A stretch of 35,404 nt of DNA. Source: Phycisphaerales bacterium (GTDB lineage: Bacteria; Planctomycetota; Phycisphaerae; Phycisphaerales; SM1A02). Position 1 is the first letter of the stretch. Each line of letters opens with the position of its first letter. The translations under genes were made by a program, and so were the position numbers. Shown one piece after another: positions 15,505 to 26,117 of the stretch. Location: contig JABABS010000060.1 in the NCBI GenBank assembly GCA_014238125.1, positions 1 to 35,404 of the forward strand. The letters are read 5' to 3'. The notes under the pieces were generated by a model. That model was not told where the DNA came from, made no database searches, and saw only the letters and a list, made by a program, of their open reading frames with translations.

Positions 15505-16362
15505 ATGATGCACAGCATGGTTCGTACTGAACATCGTGCAGATCTTCTTTGCAGTGCAATTGATAAGGCTGGATCGCCACTTTGCGTGGGAATTGACCCC
15601 GTTGTATCCAAATTGCCTGATCAACTGGCATCTCTCTCAACCCTTGATGGTTTCAAGGTGTTTACCGAGGGTGTGATAGACGCGGTGGCAGGAATCGCTC
15701 CTGCGGTTAAATTCCAATCAGCATGTTTTGAGCGATATGGCGCCGCTGGTATCAAACTTTTAGGTGCTCTTCGCTCTCATGCTTCTGACGCGGGGCTGAT
15801 TGTCATTCTTGATGCAAAAAGAGGTGATATCGGTATTACAACTGAGCATTATGCTGCTTCTGCAATCGTTGATGGTCCCTGTGATTGGGTAACAGTAAAT
15901 CCATATCTTGGTCTCGATGGCATCCTTCCATTTTTAGAAAGCGGTCTCGGTGTTTTTTGTCTTGTGCGAACATCAAATCCAAGTGGTGATGCAATTCAGA
16001 AACAACTATTAGCTGATGGACGAACCGTTGCGGAGTCAATTGCAGATGTGCTTGCTAAAGAAGGCGAACAATTTGTAGGTGAATCTGGATGGAGTAGCTT
16101 GGGCGTAGTTGTCGGTGCAACGAAATTTGAAGAAGCGATATCGCTTCGAGCACGCATGCCACACCAAATATTTCTGATGCCCGGTATCGGCGCTCAAGGA
16201 GGTCAAGCAGCAGATGTGCTCCCATGTTTTGCAGATGGACATGGAGCACTTATTCCAGCAAGTAGAAGTGTAATTTATCCTACGCCTCAAGTTGATTGGC
16301 AAACGGACATTGCAAACGCCGCAACAAACCTTGCGAGCGAATTACAAGTTAAAACTATATGA
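15505..16362 (+). CDS. pyrF: Orotidine 5'-phosphate decarboxylase, PyrF type 2
   Basis: 285 residues. LCVGIDPVVSKLP at the N end, VKFQSACFERYG and the catalytic ILDAKRGDIGITTEHYA (K-x-x-D-I) identify the type-2 subfamily, together with VNPYLGLDGILPFL. It converts OMP to UMP, the last step of pyrimidine synthesis. ATG 15505 has GGTGA 7 bases upstream; ATG at 15508 or 15517 is also possible. The gene diverges from the DUF971 gene with a 15-base gap and overlaps the next gene by ATGA. Confidence 0.95.
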   Translation: MMHSMVRTEHRADLLCSAIDKAGSPLCVGIDPVVSKLPDQLASLSTLDGFKVFTEGVIDAVAGIAPAVKFQSACFERYGAAGIKLLGALRSHASDAGLIVILDAKRGDIGITTEHYAASAIVDGPCDWVTVNPYLGLDGILPFLESGLGVFCLVRTSNPSGDAIQKQLLADGRTVAESIADVLAKEGEQFVGESGWSSLGVVVGATKFEEAISLRARMPHQIFLMPGIGAQGGQAADVLPCFADGHGALIPASRSVIYPTPQVDWQTDIANAATNLASELQVKTI

Positions 16363-17906
16363 ATAAAACTGCAGTCATCATTATTGGAATTTGCTTAGCA
16401 ATTCTTTTTGGTGTTCCAATGTTCTTTAGGGGTGACAAGGTAGTGCTAAGTTCAGATGCAGAACAAGTCATCATCATTACTCCTCACAACGAACAAATTC
16501 GACACGAATTTGGTCTAGGTTTTTCTAAATGGCACAAGGAAAAGTATGGGGAAGAGGCAGAAGTTGTTTGGTCAGTTCCGGGAGGAACGAGTGAAATTCG
16601 ACGGATGTTGCAATCTCAATATACACATGCAATTGAGTCAGGAAAAAGAGCTGGTGGTGATGCAGACCTTGTTTTTGGTGGTGGTTCGTATGAACACTCT
16701 GTTTTGAAAAAAGAAATCAAAAGTACGCGTGATGACAAAGAAGTAAGGACAACGATCAGCGTTCCAGCGAATATTGATCAGCAATTGCTTGATGAAGTTT
16801 ATAGAGAAAATAAGCTAGGTGATGTTACGCTTTACGATCCAGATGGGCACTGGTATGGCTTGGCACTTTCTGGTTTTGGGATTGTCTATAACTATGATGT
16901 ACTCAGGGCGAAGGGCGTTGAACCTCCTATTAGTTGGGAAGCACTCTGTAGCCCAAAACTTCTCGGAAGTTTGGCTTTGGTAAATCCGGCGCAATCTGGT
17001 TCAGTGACTACAGCATTCGAAGCAATATTAAAATTTCTCGGCTGGGAGCGAGGTTGGCAAGTACTGCGAAGAGCTGCTGCGAATGCTCGTTATTTTTCTG
17101 CAAGTAGTTTGAAACCGCCGGCGGATGTGAGCCAAGGCGACGCGGCGATGGGAGTTTGTATTGACTTTTACGGTCGTTATCAATCACAAGCAATTGCAAA
17201 CAACGGCGGTGGAGACAGAGTTGGGTATATTGATCCTCCCGGTGCAACAATGATTGACCCTGATCCAATTTCCCTTCTTCGTAATGCTCCCAATGAAGAA
17301 ACTGCAATACGGTTTATCGAATTTTGCATGACTCCACAGGCGCAAGCACTATGGCAATTTAGAATAGACGATCCTTCTGATGACGGCCTAGGACCTGATG
17401 CTTGGGAACTACGTCGTATGCCAATTCGCCGCGATATGTACGACCTCTACCTTGAACGTATGGTTGACCAAGTGAATCCTTTTGATACTGCTGCTCCTTC
17501 TCCGTATCCTGATCTAAACATGCGTGCGTTTATCGCGCCGATTTTTTCAGCAATGGCGATGGATCACCATGAAAAATTAGTCGAAGCGTGGAAAGCGATT
17601 GTTTCGCACCCCGCGTATCCAAATACGACTGCGATCGTCACCGAGAATGATGTAGATGATCCCCAGCTTAAAGCAATGTTAGTTGCCTTTGATGCTATGC
17701 CATTGTTTGTAACTAATGAAGATGAGCAACTTGATATGGACTCGCCCGTTAACCGAAAAGTGTTGAAGTACGGTTGGCTTCGTGATCAATGGAGTGATGA
17801 AAATTTATGGCACCCTGAAGATCATGGTTCTAGCGCACTCCGCCGTATTGGTGCAGACTATTTCAATCTTCGATATGAAGCCGTTCTTGCTGAGATATCA
17901 GAATGA
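16359..17906 (+). CDS. Extracellular solute-binding protein, iron(III)-type, with N-terminal membrane anchor
   Basis: 515 residues. A hydrophobic N end (about 5-22, signal peptide or anchor), then the family-1 solute-binding fold: IIITPHNEQIRHEFGLGFSK, DADLVFGGG, WYGLALSGFGIVYNYDVL and GDAAMGVCIDFYG, typical of Fe3+/thiamine/putrescine-type binding proteins. The last 150 residues extend beyond the usual family length of about 340. No permease or ATPase gene is adjacent, so it is an orphan binding protein or a sensor. It overlaps pyrF (ATGA) and pncC (ATGA). Confidence 0.8.
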   Translation: MNKTAVIIIGICLAILFGVPMFFRGDKVVLSSDAEQVIIITPHNEQIRHEFGLGFSKWHKEKYGEEAEVVWSVPGGTSEIRRMLQSQYTHAIESGKRAGGDADLVFGGGSYEHSVLKKEIKSTRDDKEVRTTISVPANIDQQLLDEVYRENKLGDVTLYDPDGHWYGLALSGFGIVYNYDVLRAKGVEPPISWEALCSPKLLGSLALVNPAQSGSVTTAFEAILKFLGWERGWQVLRRAAANARYFSASSLKPPADVSQGDAAMGVCIDFYGRYQSQAIANNGGGDRVGYIDPPGATMIDPDPISLLRNAPNEETAIRFIEFCMTPQAQALWQFRIDDPSDDGLGPDAWELRRMPIRRDMYDLYLERMVDQVNPFDTAAPSPYPDLNMRAFIAPIFSAMAMDHHEKLVEAWKAIVSHPAYPNTTAIVTENDVDDPQLKAMLVAFDAMPLFVTNEDEQLDMDSPVNRKVLKYGWLRDQWSDENLWHPEDHGSSALRRIGADYFNLRYEAVLAEISE

Positions 17907-18421
17907 GTGCTCAAAACATCGGCGCATTGTTGCTTGAACATAATTTTACGATCTCAACTGCGGAATCATGTACAGCTGGGTTGCTTTCGAGCCTTATCGC
18001 TGAAATTCCTGGTGCAAGTGATTGGTTCCTTGGCGGGTGGGTGACATATGCGAATGCAATGAAAGTTTCACAATTAGGTGTACCCCTGACAATGTTGCAA
18101 AAATGTGGCGCAGTTTCATCAGAAGTTGCTGCTGCAATGGCTCGCGGCGCATCGAAAGCGAGTGGTTCAGTTGTTGCCCTTAGTACAACTGGGATTGCGG
18201 GTCCGACAGGTGGTAGTGAAAATAAACCTGTCGGGACTGTCTTTATCGGGTGCAAAGTCCAAGCAGATGTGCAAGTAAGAGAGTTTAGATTTGTTGGAAC
18301 ACGCAAGGAAATACAAAACCATGCTGCTCAAACAGCAATTGAGTTATTAGAGTTGCAATTAACTGGTAAAAAAAGCAATGCATTGTGTTGCCAGCATGGG
18401 GACGTCATCCATGTTGACTGA
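17903..18421 (+). CDS. pncC: Nicotinamide-nucleotide amidohydrolase (CinA C-terminal domain)
   Basis: 172 residues, only the C-terminal CinA domain. Catalytic Ser in STAESCTAGLLSSLIAEIPG, then GGWVTYANAMKVSQLGV, AMARGASKASGSVVALSTTG and the IAGPTGGSENKPVGTVFIG glycine-rich loop. PncC deamidates NMN to nicotinic-acid mononucleotide, recycling NAD. The CinA N-terminal domain is absent, as in E. coli YgaD. Overlaps the solute-binding gene at its start and folK at its end. Confidence 0.92.
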   Translation: MSAQNIGALLLEHNFTISTAESCTAGLLSSLIAEIPGASDWFLGGWVTYANAMKVSQLGVPLTMLQKCGAVSSEVAAAMARGASKASGSVVALSTTGIAGPTGGSENKPVGTVFIGCKVQADVQVREFRFVGTRKEIQNHAAQTAIELLELQLTGKKSNALCCQHGDVIHVD

Positions 18422-18872
18422 AAGTGTGTTTGTTGCACTTGGAAGTAATGTCGGGGATAGAGAATACTATGTGAGCAAAGCAATTGAATTGCTTGGTGGG
18501 GAAGCAGAAATTTCAATTATCAAACAAAGCACGATGTTGGAAACTGAGCCAGTTGGTCCGATTAATCAAGGGATGTTTTTAAACGCAGTGATCGAAATTA
18601 CAACAGCGTTATCACCCAAAGCATTGCTGCATGTGTGCCTTAAAATCGAAGAAAAATTAGGGCGAGTGCGTACAAAACGATGGGGTCCACGTACGATTGA
18701 TCTTGATATTGTTCTTTTTGGAAATAAAATCGTACATATGCCTAATTTGACAATTCCTCACCCAGAACTCATGAACAGATCTTTTGTTCTAGTACCACTT
18801 GTAGAAATTGCACCAGATGCGGTGCACCCAGTTACAAGTTGTACGGCAGTTGAAATGCTTGATTTGATGTAA
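18411..18872 (+). CDS. folK: Dihydropterin pyrophosphokinase (HPPK)
   Basis: 153 residues. VFVALGSNVGDRE at the N end, ETEPVGPINQGMFLNAVIEI and the ATP/Mg motif RTKRWGPRTIDLDIVLFG, then IPHPELMNRSFVLVPL, all standard HPPK. It pyrophosphorylates 6-hydroxymethyl-dihydropterin for folate synthesis. ATG 18411 has GGGGA 8 bases upstream and overlaps the pncC end by 11 bases; earlier ATGs at 18378 and 18396 are out of keeping with the family N end. folP and folB are not nearby. Confidence 0.93.
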   Translation: MLTESVFVALGSNVGDREYYVSKAIELLGGEAEISIIKQSTMLETEPVGPINQGMFLNAVIEITTALSPKALLHVCLKIEEKLGRVRTKRWGPRTIDLDIVLFGNKIVHMPNLTIPHPELMNRSFVLVPLVEIAPDAVHPVTSCTAVEMLDLM

Positions 18873-18898
18873 AAACAAACAATTTAGAAGACAACTCT

Positions 18899-18907
18899 TG
18901 TTATAAT
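18899..18907 (+). promoter_or_regulatory. Extended -10 promoter of the thioredoxin-fold gene
   Basis: TG-T-TATAAT: a perfect TATAAT (18902-18907) with the TG extension, 40 bases before ATG 18948. No good -35 is seen, as expected for extended -10 promoters. Confidence 0.6.
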
Positions 18908-18947
18908 AGACACTTACTATAAAAACACACCCTTTTTGGAGAATCTT

Positions 18948-20327
18948 ATGTTAAAAATTATCACACTCGCCACATTGGCGACAATCAACTGCATATCGTA
19001 TGCTCACCTTGAACATGGCAATTTCCCACCAGAACATCCTAGTGATCATCCAGAACATCCTAGTGATCATCCAGAACATCCTAGCGAAGCAGAATCAGCT
19101 GAAGGCGATAACGCAGCAGTTCTAAAACAAGTTGAGGTTCTATTAGCTGAAATCCACAAAGCCTACAAAGAAGCTGCGGGAATTACCGAAACACTTACAA
19201 TTACATTTCCAAACCCAATGGGCGAATCTGAATCGTCGACAGTACAACTTGTTATTGGCGAAAACTCTGGTTCGATTGTTGTACAGGACCAAGCAACGTT
19301 TGTCTACGCAAACGACAAAGTTTACGCAACTCTTAATGGAATTGATAATTGTTATGTAGAAGCCGATGCGACCAAAGGTTTTTATGATGGGCTTGCCGCA
19401 ATCACCGAAGGTAGTGGAGGAGTTCCATCTTGGAGTTTGGCACTTCGCTCTAGTGAGGATCTTGATGTTTGGGCTGATGCACTAAATATGTTTGGATTAC
19501 CCGACATAACTATTGTAAGTCTCGAAACAAAGGAAATTGATGGCAATAGTTTTCAAGTCATTGGCTCTGTCAGCCCCGCTGGTCGCCTTGAAATAACAGT
19601 TAATGATGCGAAACAAATTACTGGCCTTGTAGCTTTTATGTCGCAGCCGGGAATGCCTGAAATTCAAATCCCAATTGTAGCTGCGACATCTTTTGATGCA
19701 GTTACTACTGCTAGCACTTTTGATGCTGGGGAAAGAAAGAAATATGATTCGCTAGAAGCAATGTTTATGGCGAACATGCCAGAGATGCCAGGTGGAGGTG
19801 GACCTGAACAGCAAGAGTCAAAAATGAATGGCAAGCAAGCGCCTGAATTCACATTGGAAAGAATGGACGGTTCAGGCAAAGTTACTCTTTCTGATTTGAA
19901 GGGTCAAGTTGTCGTTCTCGATTTCTGGGCAACATGGTGCGGCCCGTGCAAGAGAGGTTTGCCGGGACTTAATAAATTTGATGCATGGGTACAAGAAGAA
20001 GGCCTAAAAGTCCAAGTGTTTGCAGTAAACGTTTGGGAAGAAGGCCAAGACGAAAAGGTTAAAAAATTCTGGGCTGACAATAAGTACACAACAAAGGTAC
20101 TCATGGGCAGTGCAGATAAAAAGCTGACTGAAAACTATCAGATCTCTGGTATTCCTACAACGGCGATCATCGGAATTGATGGGTCGATTGTTGAAATTCA
20201 TTCTGGGTATGCACCGGGCATGGAAGAAAAACTGAAAGCTTCCGTCATGAAGGCGCTTGGTGGTGCAGATGAACCTGCAAAACCAGATCATCCTTCAAAG
20301 CCTGATCACCCTGATCATCCAAATTAA
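18948..20327 (+). CDS. Exported TlpA-like thioredoxin-fold protein with His-rich tails
   Basis: 459 residues. Signal peptide (about 1-19), then a His/Pro/Asp-rich stretch made of repeated EHPSDHP units, a beta-rich domain of unknown type (about 45-265), and a TlpA/thioredoxin domain (about 295-430) with the active site WATWCGPCKRGLP and the cis-Pro loop GIPTTAIIG. The tail is again His-rich (KPDHPSKPDHPDHPN). It probably reduces disulfides in the periplasm, and the two His tails could bind a metal. ATG 18948 has GGAG 6 bases upstream. Its own promoter separates it from folK. Confidence 0.82.
   Translation: MLKIITLATLATINCISYAHLEHGNFPPEHPSDHPEHPSDHPEHPSEAESAEGDNAAVLKQVEVLLAEIHKAYKEAAGITETLTITFPNPMGESESSTVQLVIGENSGSIVVQDQATFVYANDKVYATLNGIDNCYVEADATKGFYDGLAAITEGSGGVPSWSLALRSSEDLDVWADALNMFGLPDITIVSLETKEIDGNSFQVIGSVSPAGRLEITVNDAKQITGLVAFMSQPGMPEIQIPIVAATSFDAVTTASTFDAGERKKYDSLEAMFMANMPEMPGGGGPEQQESKMNGKQAPEFTLERMDGSGKVTLSDLKGQVVVLDFWATWCGPCKRGLPGLNKFDAWVQEEGLKVQVFAVNVWEEGQDEKVKKFWADNKYTTKVLMGSADKKLTENYQISGIPTTAIIGIDGSIVEIHSGYAPGMEEKLKASVMKALGGADEPAKPDHPSKPDHPDHPN
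19032..19084 (+). repeat. 21-base tandem repeat coding for EHPSDHP
   Basis: Two identical 21-base units (19032-19052 and 19053-19073) and an 11-base start of a third. The identical DNA, including silent positions, points to recent duplication by slippage. Confidence 0.9.
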
Positions 20328-21772
20328 TTACTCATCAAATCTTTAATTGCGGCGAAGACGATGCGTTCCTGCATCGTCTTCGCTCCTTTTACAGTCCCTT
20401 TGACGTTATTTACAATGATGCTAAAGACAAGCGGGGGGCGAGTATCAAAAGTTACATAGCCGCTAAGTGAGCAGATGCCCAGAAGGTAACCACTTTTTGC
20501 ATGGACAGTACTGCCTTCAATGTTTGTATTTTTAAACCTGTTTTTCAACGTGCCAGTTCCAGGAGTAGCGAGTGAATCTAGGAGTTTTTTTCCTGCGGGA
20601 TCATCGGTGTCAAAGGAAGCGAGCCAACTCGCAAGTATTTTGGTTGATACCTTGTTCTTTCGACTCATGCCAGAACCATCAGTGGGTGTTAGAGAAGCTG
20701 GATTGATAGCAAGCCGTTGCGCAACAGATCTCGCGACTGCTTTGCCGCCGTCATCGAACGTGCCAGAGTAATTTGTACTTGCTGCAGCAATTCGCTTTAA
20801 TAATGATTCTGCATATAAGTTATGGCTATCTGTGTTGGATCTTTTTAATGCAACTGAAAGAGGCGTTTGATTCGTAAAAATCAATACTCCTTTGTTTTGC
20901 GGTGCATTTTGTGCAACTTGTTTTACGGTTGCTACTTGGATATTGTTTGATCGTAATTCGCGTGCGAGTACTTCGCCAAACACGACAGCAGGATTATGAA
21001 AAGCAATTTTGACGGGTTCGGTATGTTTCCCTTTTACATTGCCCCTCGCAGTCATCTTGTTTGAATTCGGAAGGCGTGCAACCCAGAAGGAAGAAGAATT
21101 ATTTTTGCCACGTTTTGATGTTGTTTTGTTTCCAAAGGTAATCCATGGCATTTTTGGAGCAATTTCGCCAAGGCTTGCAGTTTTCGTTCTTGGTGACGGT
21201 AAAAAATGAACGACATTGAGGTGATAGTTTAAGCCAGAAACTTGTGCGCAGTACCAACTGTTAATCTGATCTGCAGGCCAAGAGGGGTGAACAAAGGAAT
21301 GATCAAAAATTCTGTCATCAACCTTGATTGAGTTGATTGATTTGATTCCAGCATTTTGAATTGCTGAAACCCAAGGCACAAGTTCATTTTCAAGGGCTTG
21401 GTTTTCTGTTTTCCAGTCCGTAACTCCAAGAAGGGATGGATCACCTATTGTGGGATCTCCATCTCCAATGATAGTAAGCGTTTTGCTGCCTTCATCCCAA
21501 AGCACTTTGGTTTCAAACTGAAATGAAGGGCCAAGAATATGCAAAGCAGCGCCTGAAGTAAGTAACTTTTGGTTGCTTGCTGGAACCATCGATGTTGAAC
21601 TTCGAATTTCAACAAGTAGTTTGTCAGTTTCGGTATCGATGATGCAGACAGAAGCAGTGCCACCTCCAATCTTTGCCGAGCTAACAATTGAATTGACTGT
21701 TGTTTGTAGATCCCCAGCGGCAACTTGAAAAACTAGAAAAAAGAGGAATATGGCTATTCTCGCTGCGTGCAC
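20324..21772 (-). CDS. dacB: D-alanyl-D-alanine carboxypeptidase/endopeptidase (PBP4 family, S13)
   Basis: 482 residues. Signal peptide (about 1-19, FLFFLVFQVAAG). Penicillin-binding motifs in order: S-x-x-K (PASNQKLLTSGAAL), S-x-N (DSHNLYAESLLKR) and K-S-G (VHAKSGYLLG). It trims peptidoglycan cross-links in the periplasm. The region between the first two motifs holds the inserted domains II and III of the S13 family. Start is GTG. The last four bases overlap the thioredoxin-fold gene's end, and that gene's terminator lies inside the dacB coding sequence. Its presence fits a planctomycete with peptidoglycan. Confidence 0.92.
   Translation of the reverse strand: MHAARIAIFLFFLVFQVAAGDLQTTVNSIVSSAKIGGGTASVCIIDTETDKLLVEIRSSTSMVPASNQKLLTSGAALHILGPSFQFETKVLWDEGSKTLTIIGDGDPTIGDPSLLGVTDWKTENQALENELVPWVSAIQNAGIKSINSIKVDDRIFDHSFVHPSWPADQINSWYCAQVSGLNYHLNVVHFLPSPRTKTASLGEIAPKMPWITFGNKTTSKRGKNNSSSFWVARLPNSNKMTARGNVKGKHTEPVKIAFHNPAVVFGEVLARELRSNNIQVATVKQVAQNAPQNKGVLIFTNQTPLSVALKRSNTDSHNLYAESLLKRIAAASTNYSGTFDDGGKAVARSVAQRLAINPASLTPTDGSGMSRKNKVSTKILASWLASFDTDDPAGKKLLDSLATPGTGTLKNRFKNTNIEGSTVHAKSGYLLGICSLSGYVTFDTRPPLVFSIIVNNVKGTVKGAKTMQERIVFAAIKDLMSN
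20352..20389 (+). terminator. Perfect 13-pair hairpin terminator inside dacB
   Basis: GCGAAGACGATGC (20352-20364), loop GTTCCT, GCATCGTCTTCGC (20371-20383), then TCCTTTT. It stops the thioredoxin-fold gene and at the same time codes for the last part of DacB (QERIVFAAIKD) on the other strand. Confidence 0.7.
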
Positions 21773-21840
21773 AATCTTTCATCGGCATGCTCTGGTTTTC
21801 GACATCATTTTAGACCGCTTGTGAGTTCACAATTTATTTG

Positions 21841-23889
<2,049 letters not shown>

Positions 23890-23900
23890 AATGCAGTCCT

Positions 23901-24290
23901 ATGGGACAAGTTGCACTTGGTGTTCGTTCATTATTGATTAAATCAGGCATCTTCTTTGTGATGGCTGGATTGTTGGCGTGGGCTCTTGGCGGAACGCTTT
24001 TTCCACAACCAACCATCGTTAATCTCCCCGGCGCAGGAGATTTGTACTGGCGGATTTCATCCGGTGGCGAAATCCATGGATTGCAATGGTCACTTATTCG
24101 GGATGATCAGGAAATCAAGGTTGGACACTGGCAATCAGTAGTTGGCCCCGTTATTGTTGAGGGTGCAACGTGGGTTGCTACTGGTAACGCGGGGCAGTGG
24201 TCATACTTAAAAGTGATTGGCGCGGATGTCGAAGAAGTTTCTGATCCTTCTCCAGCAGTGTTGGATGTATTGTTTCCAAGTGTGAAATAA
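23901..24290 (+). CDS. Small single-pass membrane protein, unknown
   Basis: 129 residues. One membrane segment (about 15-34, IFFVMAGLLAWALGGTLFPQ) and a soluble, beta-rich C-terminal part (about 40-129). No family recognised. ATG 23901 lies 11 bases after the ligA stop and is probably co-transcribed with it. The last 184 bases are antisense to the 3' end of uppP, and the stop falls close to where the conserved part of UppP ends. It could be a spurious frame, but the membrane segment and acceptable composition support a real gene. Confidence 0.55.
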   Translation: MGQVALGVRSLLIKSGIFFVMAGLLAWALGGTLFPQPTIVNLPGAGDLYWRISSGGEIHGLQWSLIRDDQEIKVGHWQSVVGPVIVEGATWVATGNAGQWSYLKVIGADVEEVSDPSPAVLDVLFPSVK

Positions 24291-25111
24291 CCACCGTATA
24301 TACCAATTGCAAAAACAATTGCAAGCGCAATTCGGTACCAACCAAAAAGCGCGAGACCATGTTTTGATAAATACGCAACGAGCCACTTGATCGCAAGAGC
24401 GGCTGCTAAAAACGAAACAACAATCCCAACTATCATCGCAAGCATGTTCATTTCAAGGAGAACTTCTCTCGAATCGTAGAGCTCTAACAACGTTGCGCCC
24501 CCAAGAGTGGGTAATCCCAAGAGGAAACTGAACTCAGCTGCATGTTTTGGTTTCATTCCAACAGCCATGCCTCCAACAATTGTCATCATTGACCGGCTCG
24601 TTCCCGGCCACATAGCAATGCACTGGAGCAACCCAATAATAAGTGCTTTTTTCCACGTTAGTTGTTCAATATCAATGAAGCTTTGTTTTTCATCTCCTTC
24701 ATCAAACGCACTTCGTTGCCACCTAGAAGTAAATAACATCAGTACGCCTCCAAGCCCCAGTGCTGCAATTACTGGAGTTGGAAAAAATAGTTGTTCTTTT
24801 ATGGTCTCTTTAAAAAGTAGTCCAAGTACAACAGCAGGAAGGACTGCAATGATGAGATTAATCGCAAGTTTTAATCCAGTTTTGTGCTTGCCGAGGAACC
24901 CAAGCAACATGTTTCCAACTCGTTTTCGATATAACCCAATAACAGCTAAAATAGCGCCACCCTGAATGACAATCACATACGAATCAACCGCCTTGCTCTT
25001 TAGACCCATGAGGGAACCAGCAAGGATCAAATGCCCAGTGGAACTAATCGGGAGGTATTCAGTGATGCCCTCAACGATGCCTAAAATGATTGCTTGAAAA
25101 ATGTCCATCAA
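24107..25111 (-). CDS. uppP: Undecaprenyl-diphosphatase with an odd C-terminal extension
   Basis: 334 residues. The BacA-type motifs EGITEYLPISSTGHLIL (about 14-30) and PGTSRSMMTIVGGM (about 170-183) lie among eight or so membrane segments. It removes a phosphate from undecaprenyl pyrophosphate to recycle the lipid carrier of cell-wall synthesis. The family normally ends soon after the last membrane segment (here about residue 275, GIYGGYF); this protein continues with about 58 polar residues (Thr/Ser/Pro/Cys-rich) encoded antisense to the small membrane protein gene. It follows ilvC by 3 bases. Confidence 0.93.
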   Translation of the reverse strand: MMDIFQAIILGIVEGITEYLPISSTGHLILAGSLMGLKSKAVDSYVIVIQGGAILAVIGLYRKRVGNMLLGFLGKHKTGLKLAINLIIAVLPAVVLGLLFKETIKEQLFFPTPVIAALGLGGVLMLFTSRWQRSAFDEGDEKQSFIDIEQLTWKKALIIGLLQCIAMWPGTSRSMMTIVGGMAVGMKPKHAAEFSFLLGLPTLGGATLLELYDSREVLLEMNMLAMIVGIVVSFLAAALAIKWLVAYLSKHGLALFGWYRIALAIVFAIGIYGGYFTLGNNTSNTAGEGSETSSTSAPITFKYDHCPALPVATHVAPSTITGPTTDCQCPTLIS

Positions 25112-25114
25112 GAG

Positions 25115-26092
25115 TCAATCGGTCTTGGGGTGCATGAGGCTTCTGATTTCCTTGCCGATTTTATCAATTTCATGATTTGCGAGTTCTTCTCTCTTACTTG
25201 TTATTGATTGATCGACGAGTCGTTTTGCAAAGGAGCCATCTCTGACGCCTTGTAAAATCGTACGGAAGTGAGAGCGAAGATGTTCATCATCTAAAAGATC
25301 CATTGCTTCATACGCGCCCATTTCAGCAGTATTGCTGATTGCAGCCATCATTTCGCTCATACCTTTTTCATGCAGAATGTCTGCAACTTGTTTCACTTCG
25401 TGACAGCATTCAATATAGGCAAGTTCAGGAGGGTACCCAGCATCTACGAGTGTTTCGTAAGCGGCTCGCACGAGGGCAGCAAGACCACCAACAATAATTG
25501 CTTGTTCACCAAACAAATCAGTTTCAGTTTCGTCGGCGAATGTTGACTCGATCACAGCAGTTCTTCCTGAACCGATTCCAGCAGCCCAAGCAAGGGCGAT
25601 GGATCTCGCGGTATTTGTAGTATTTTCTCGTTCTACGGCAAGGAGTGCAGGAACACCTGTGTTTTCGAGGTACCGTTGACGGACGGTGATGCCTGGGCCT
25701 TTGGGAGCGACCATTACCACCCCAATTCCGAGTGGGGGATTGATGTGTTCGTACCTAATGGAGAAACCGTGGATAAAACCTAGGACTGTATTTGAATTGA
25801 GATGAGGGAGAAGTTCGGTTCGAAAAAAATCGCCTTGGATCTCATCCGGCAGGGCGATAATGATTAGGTCTGAAGAAGTTGCTTCTGAGTTTGGCACAAC
25901 TTTGAATTCGTCTGCTGTTGCTTTGTTTGTATCTCGAGTTGAAACCACAACTTCAATTCCGGAATCACGGAGATTAAGGGCATGAGATCGACCTTGGTTC
26001 CCATACCCGATGAGTAGTACCTTTTTGTCAGTGAGACCAGAAAGCGGGACTTCAGCTTTTCCTTTGAGAATTGTGAGTTTTTCAGCAGACAT
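25115..26092 (-). CDS. ilvC: Ketol-acid reductoisomerase, class I
   Basis: 325 residues, class I length. Rossmann motif GYGNQGRSHALNLRDSG (about 29-45), APKGPGITVRQRYLE, the metal-binding ETDLFGEQ and a C-terminal knotted helical domain with CCHEVKQVADILHEKGMSEM. It catalyses the second step of valine/leucine/isoleucine synthesis with NAD(P)H. ilvBN and ilvD are not in the window. TAGACT lies 9 bases before the ATG with no clear ribosome binding site; the divergent aroK start is only 25 bases away. Confidence 0.96.
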   Translation of the reverse strand: MSAEKLTILKGKAEVPLSGLTDKKVLLIGYGNQGRSHALNLRDSGIEVVVSTRDTNKATADEFKVVPNSEATSSDLIIIALPDEIQGDFFRTELLPHLNSNTVLGFIHGFSIRYEHINPPLGIGVVMVAPKGPGITVRQRYLENTGVPALLAVERENTTNTARSIALAWAAGIGSGRTAVIESTFADETETDLFGEQAIIVGGLAALVRAAYETLVDAGYPPELAYIECCHEVKQVADILHEKGMSEMMAAISNTAEMGAYEAMDLLDDEHLRSHFRTILQGVRDGSFAKRLVDQSITSKREELANHEIDKIGKEIRSLMHPKTD

Positions 26093-26105
26093 CGTGCTGC
26101 GAGTC

Positions 26106-26111
26106 TACCAT
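26106..26111 (+). promoter_or_regulatory. -10-like box of aroK
   Basis: TACCAT, 6 bases before ATG 26118; the 25-base gap to ilvC leaves room only for a leaderless start. Confidence 0.35.
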
Positions 26112-26117
26112 AGGTCG

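Noticed and set aside
19032-19084. CRISPR-like array
   Set aside because: The repeats are contiguous without spacers and lie in frame inside a gene.
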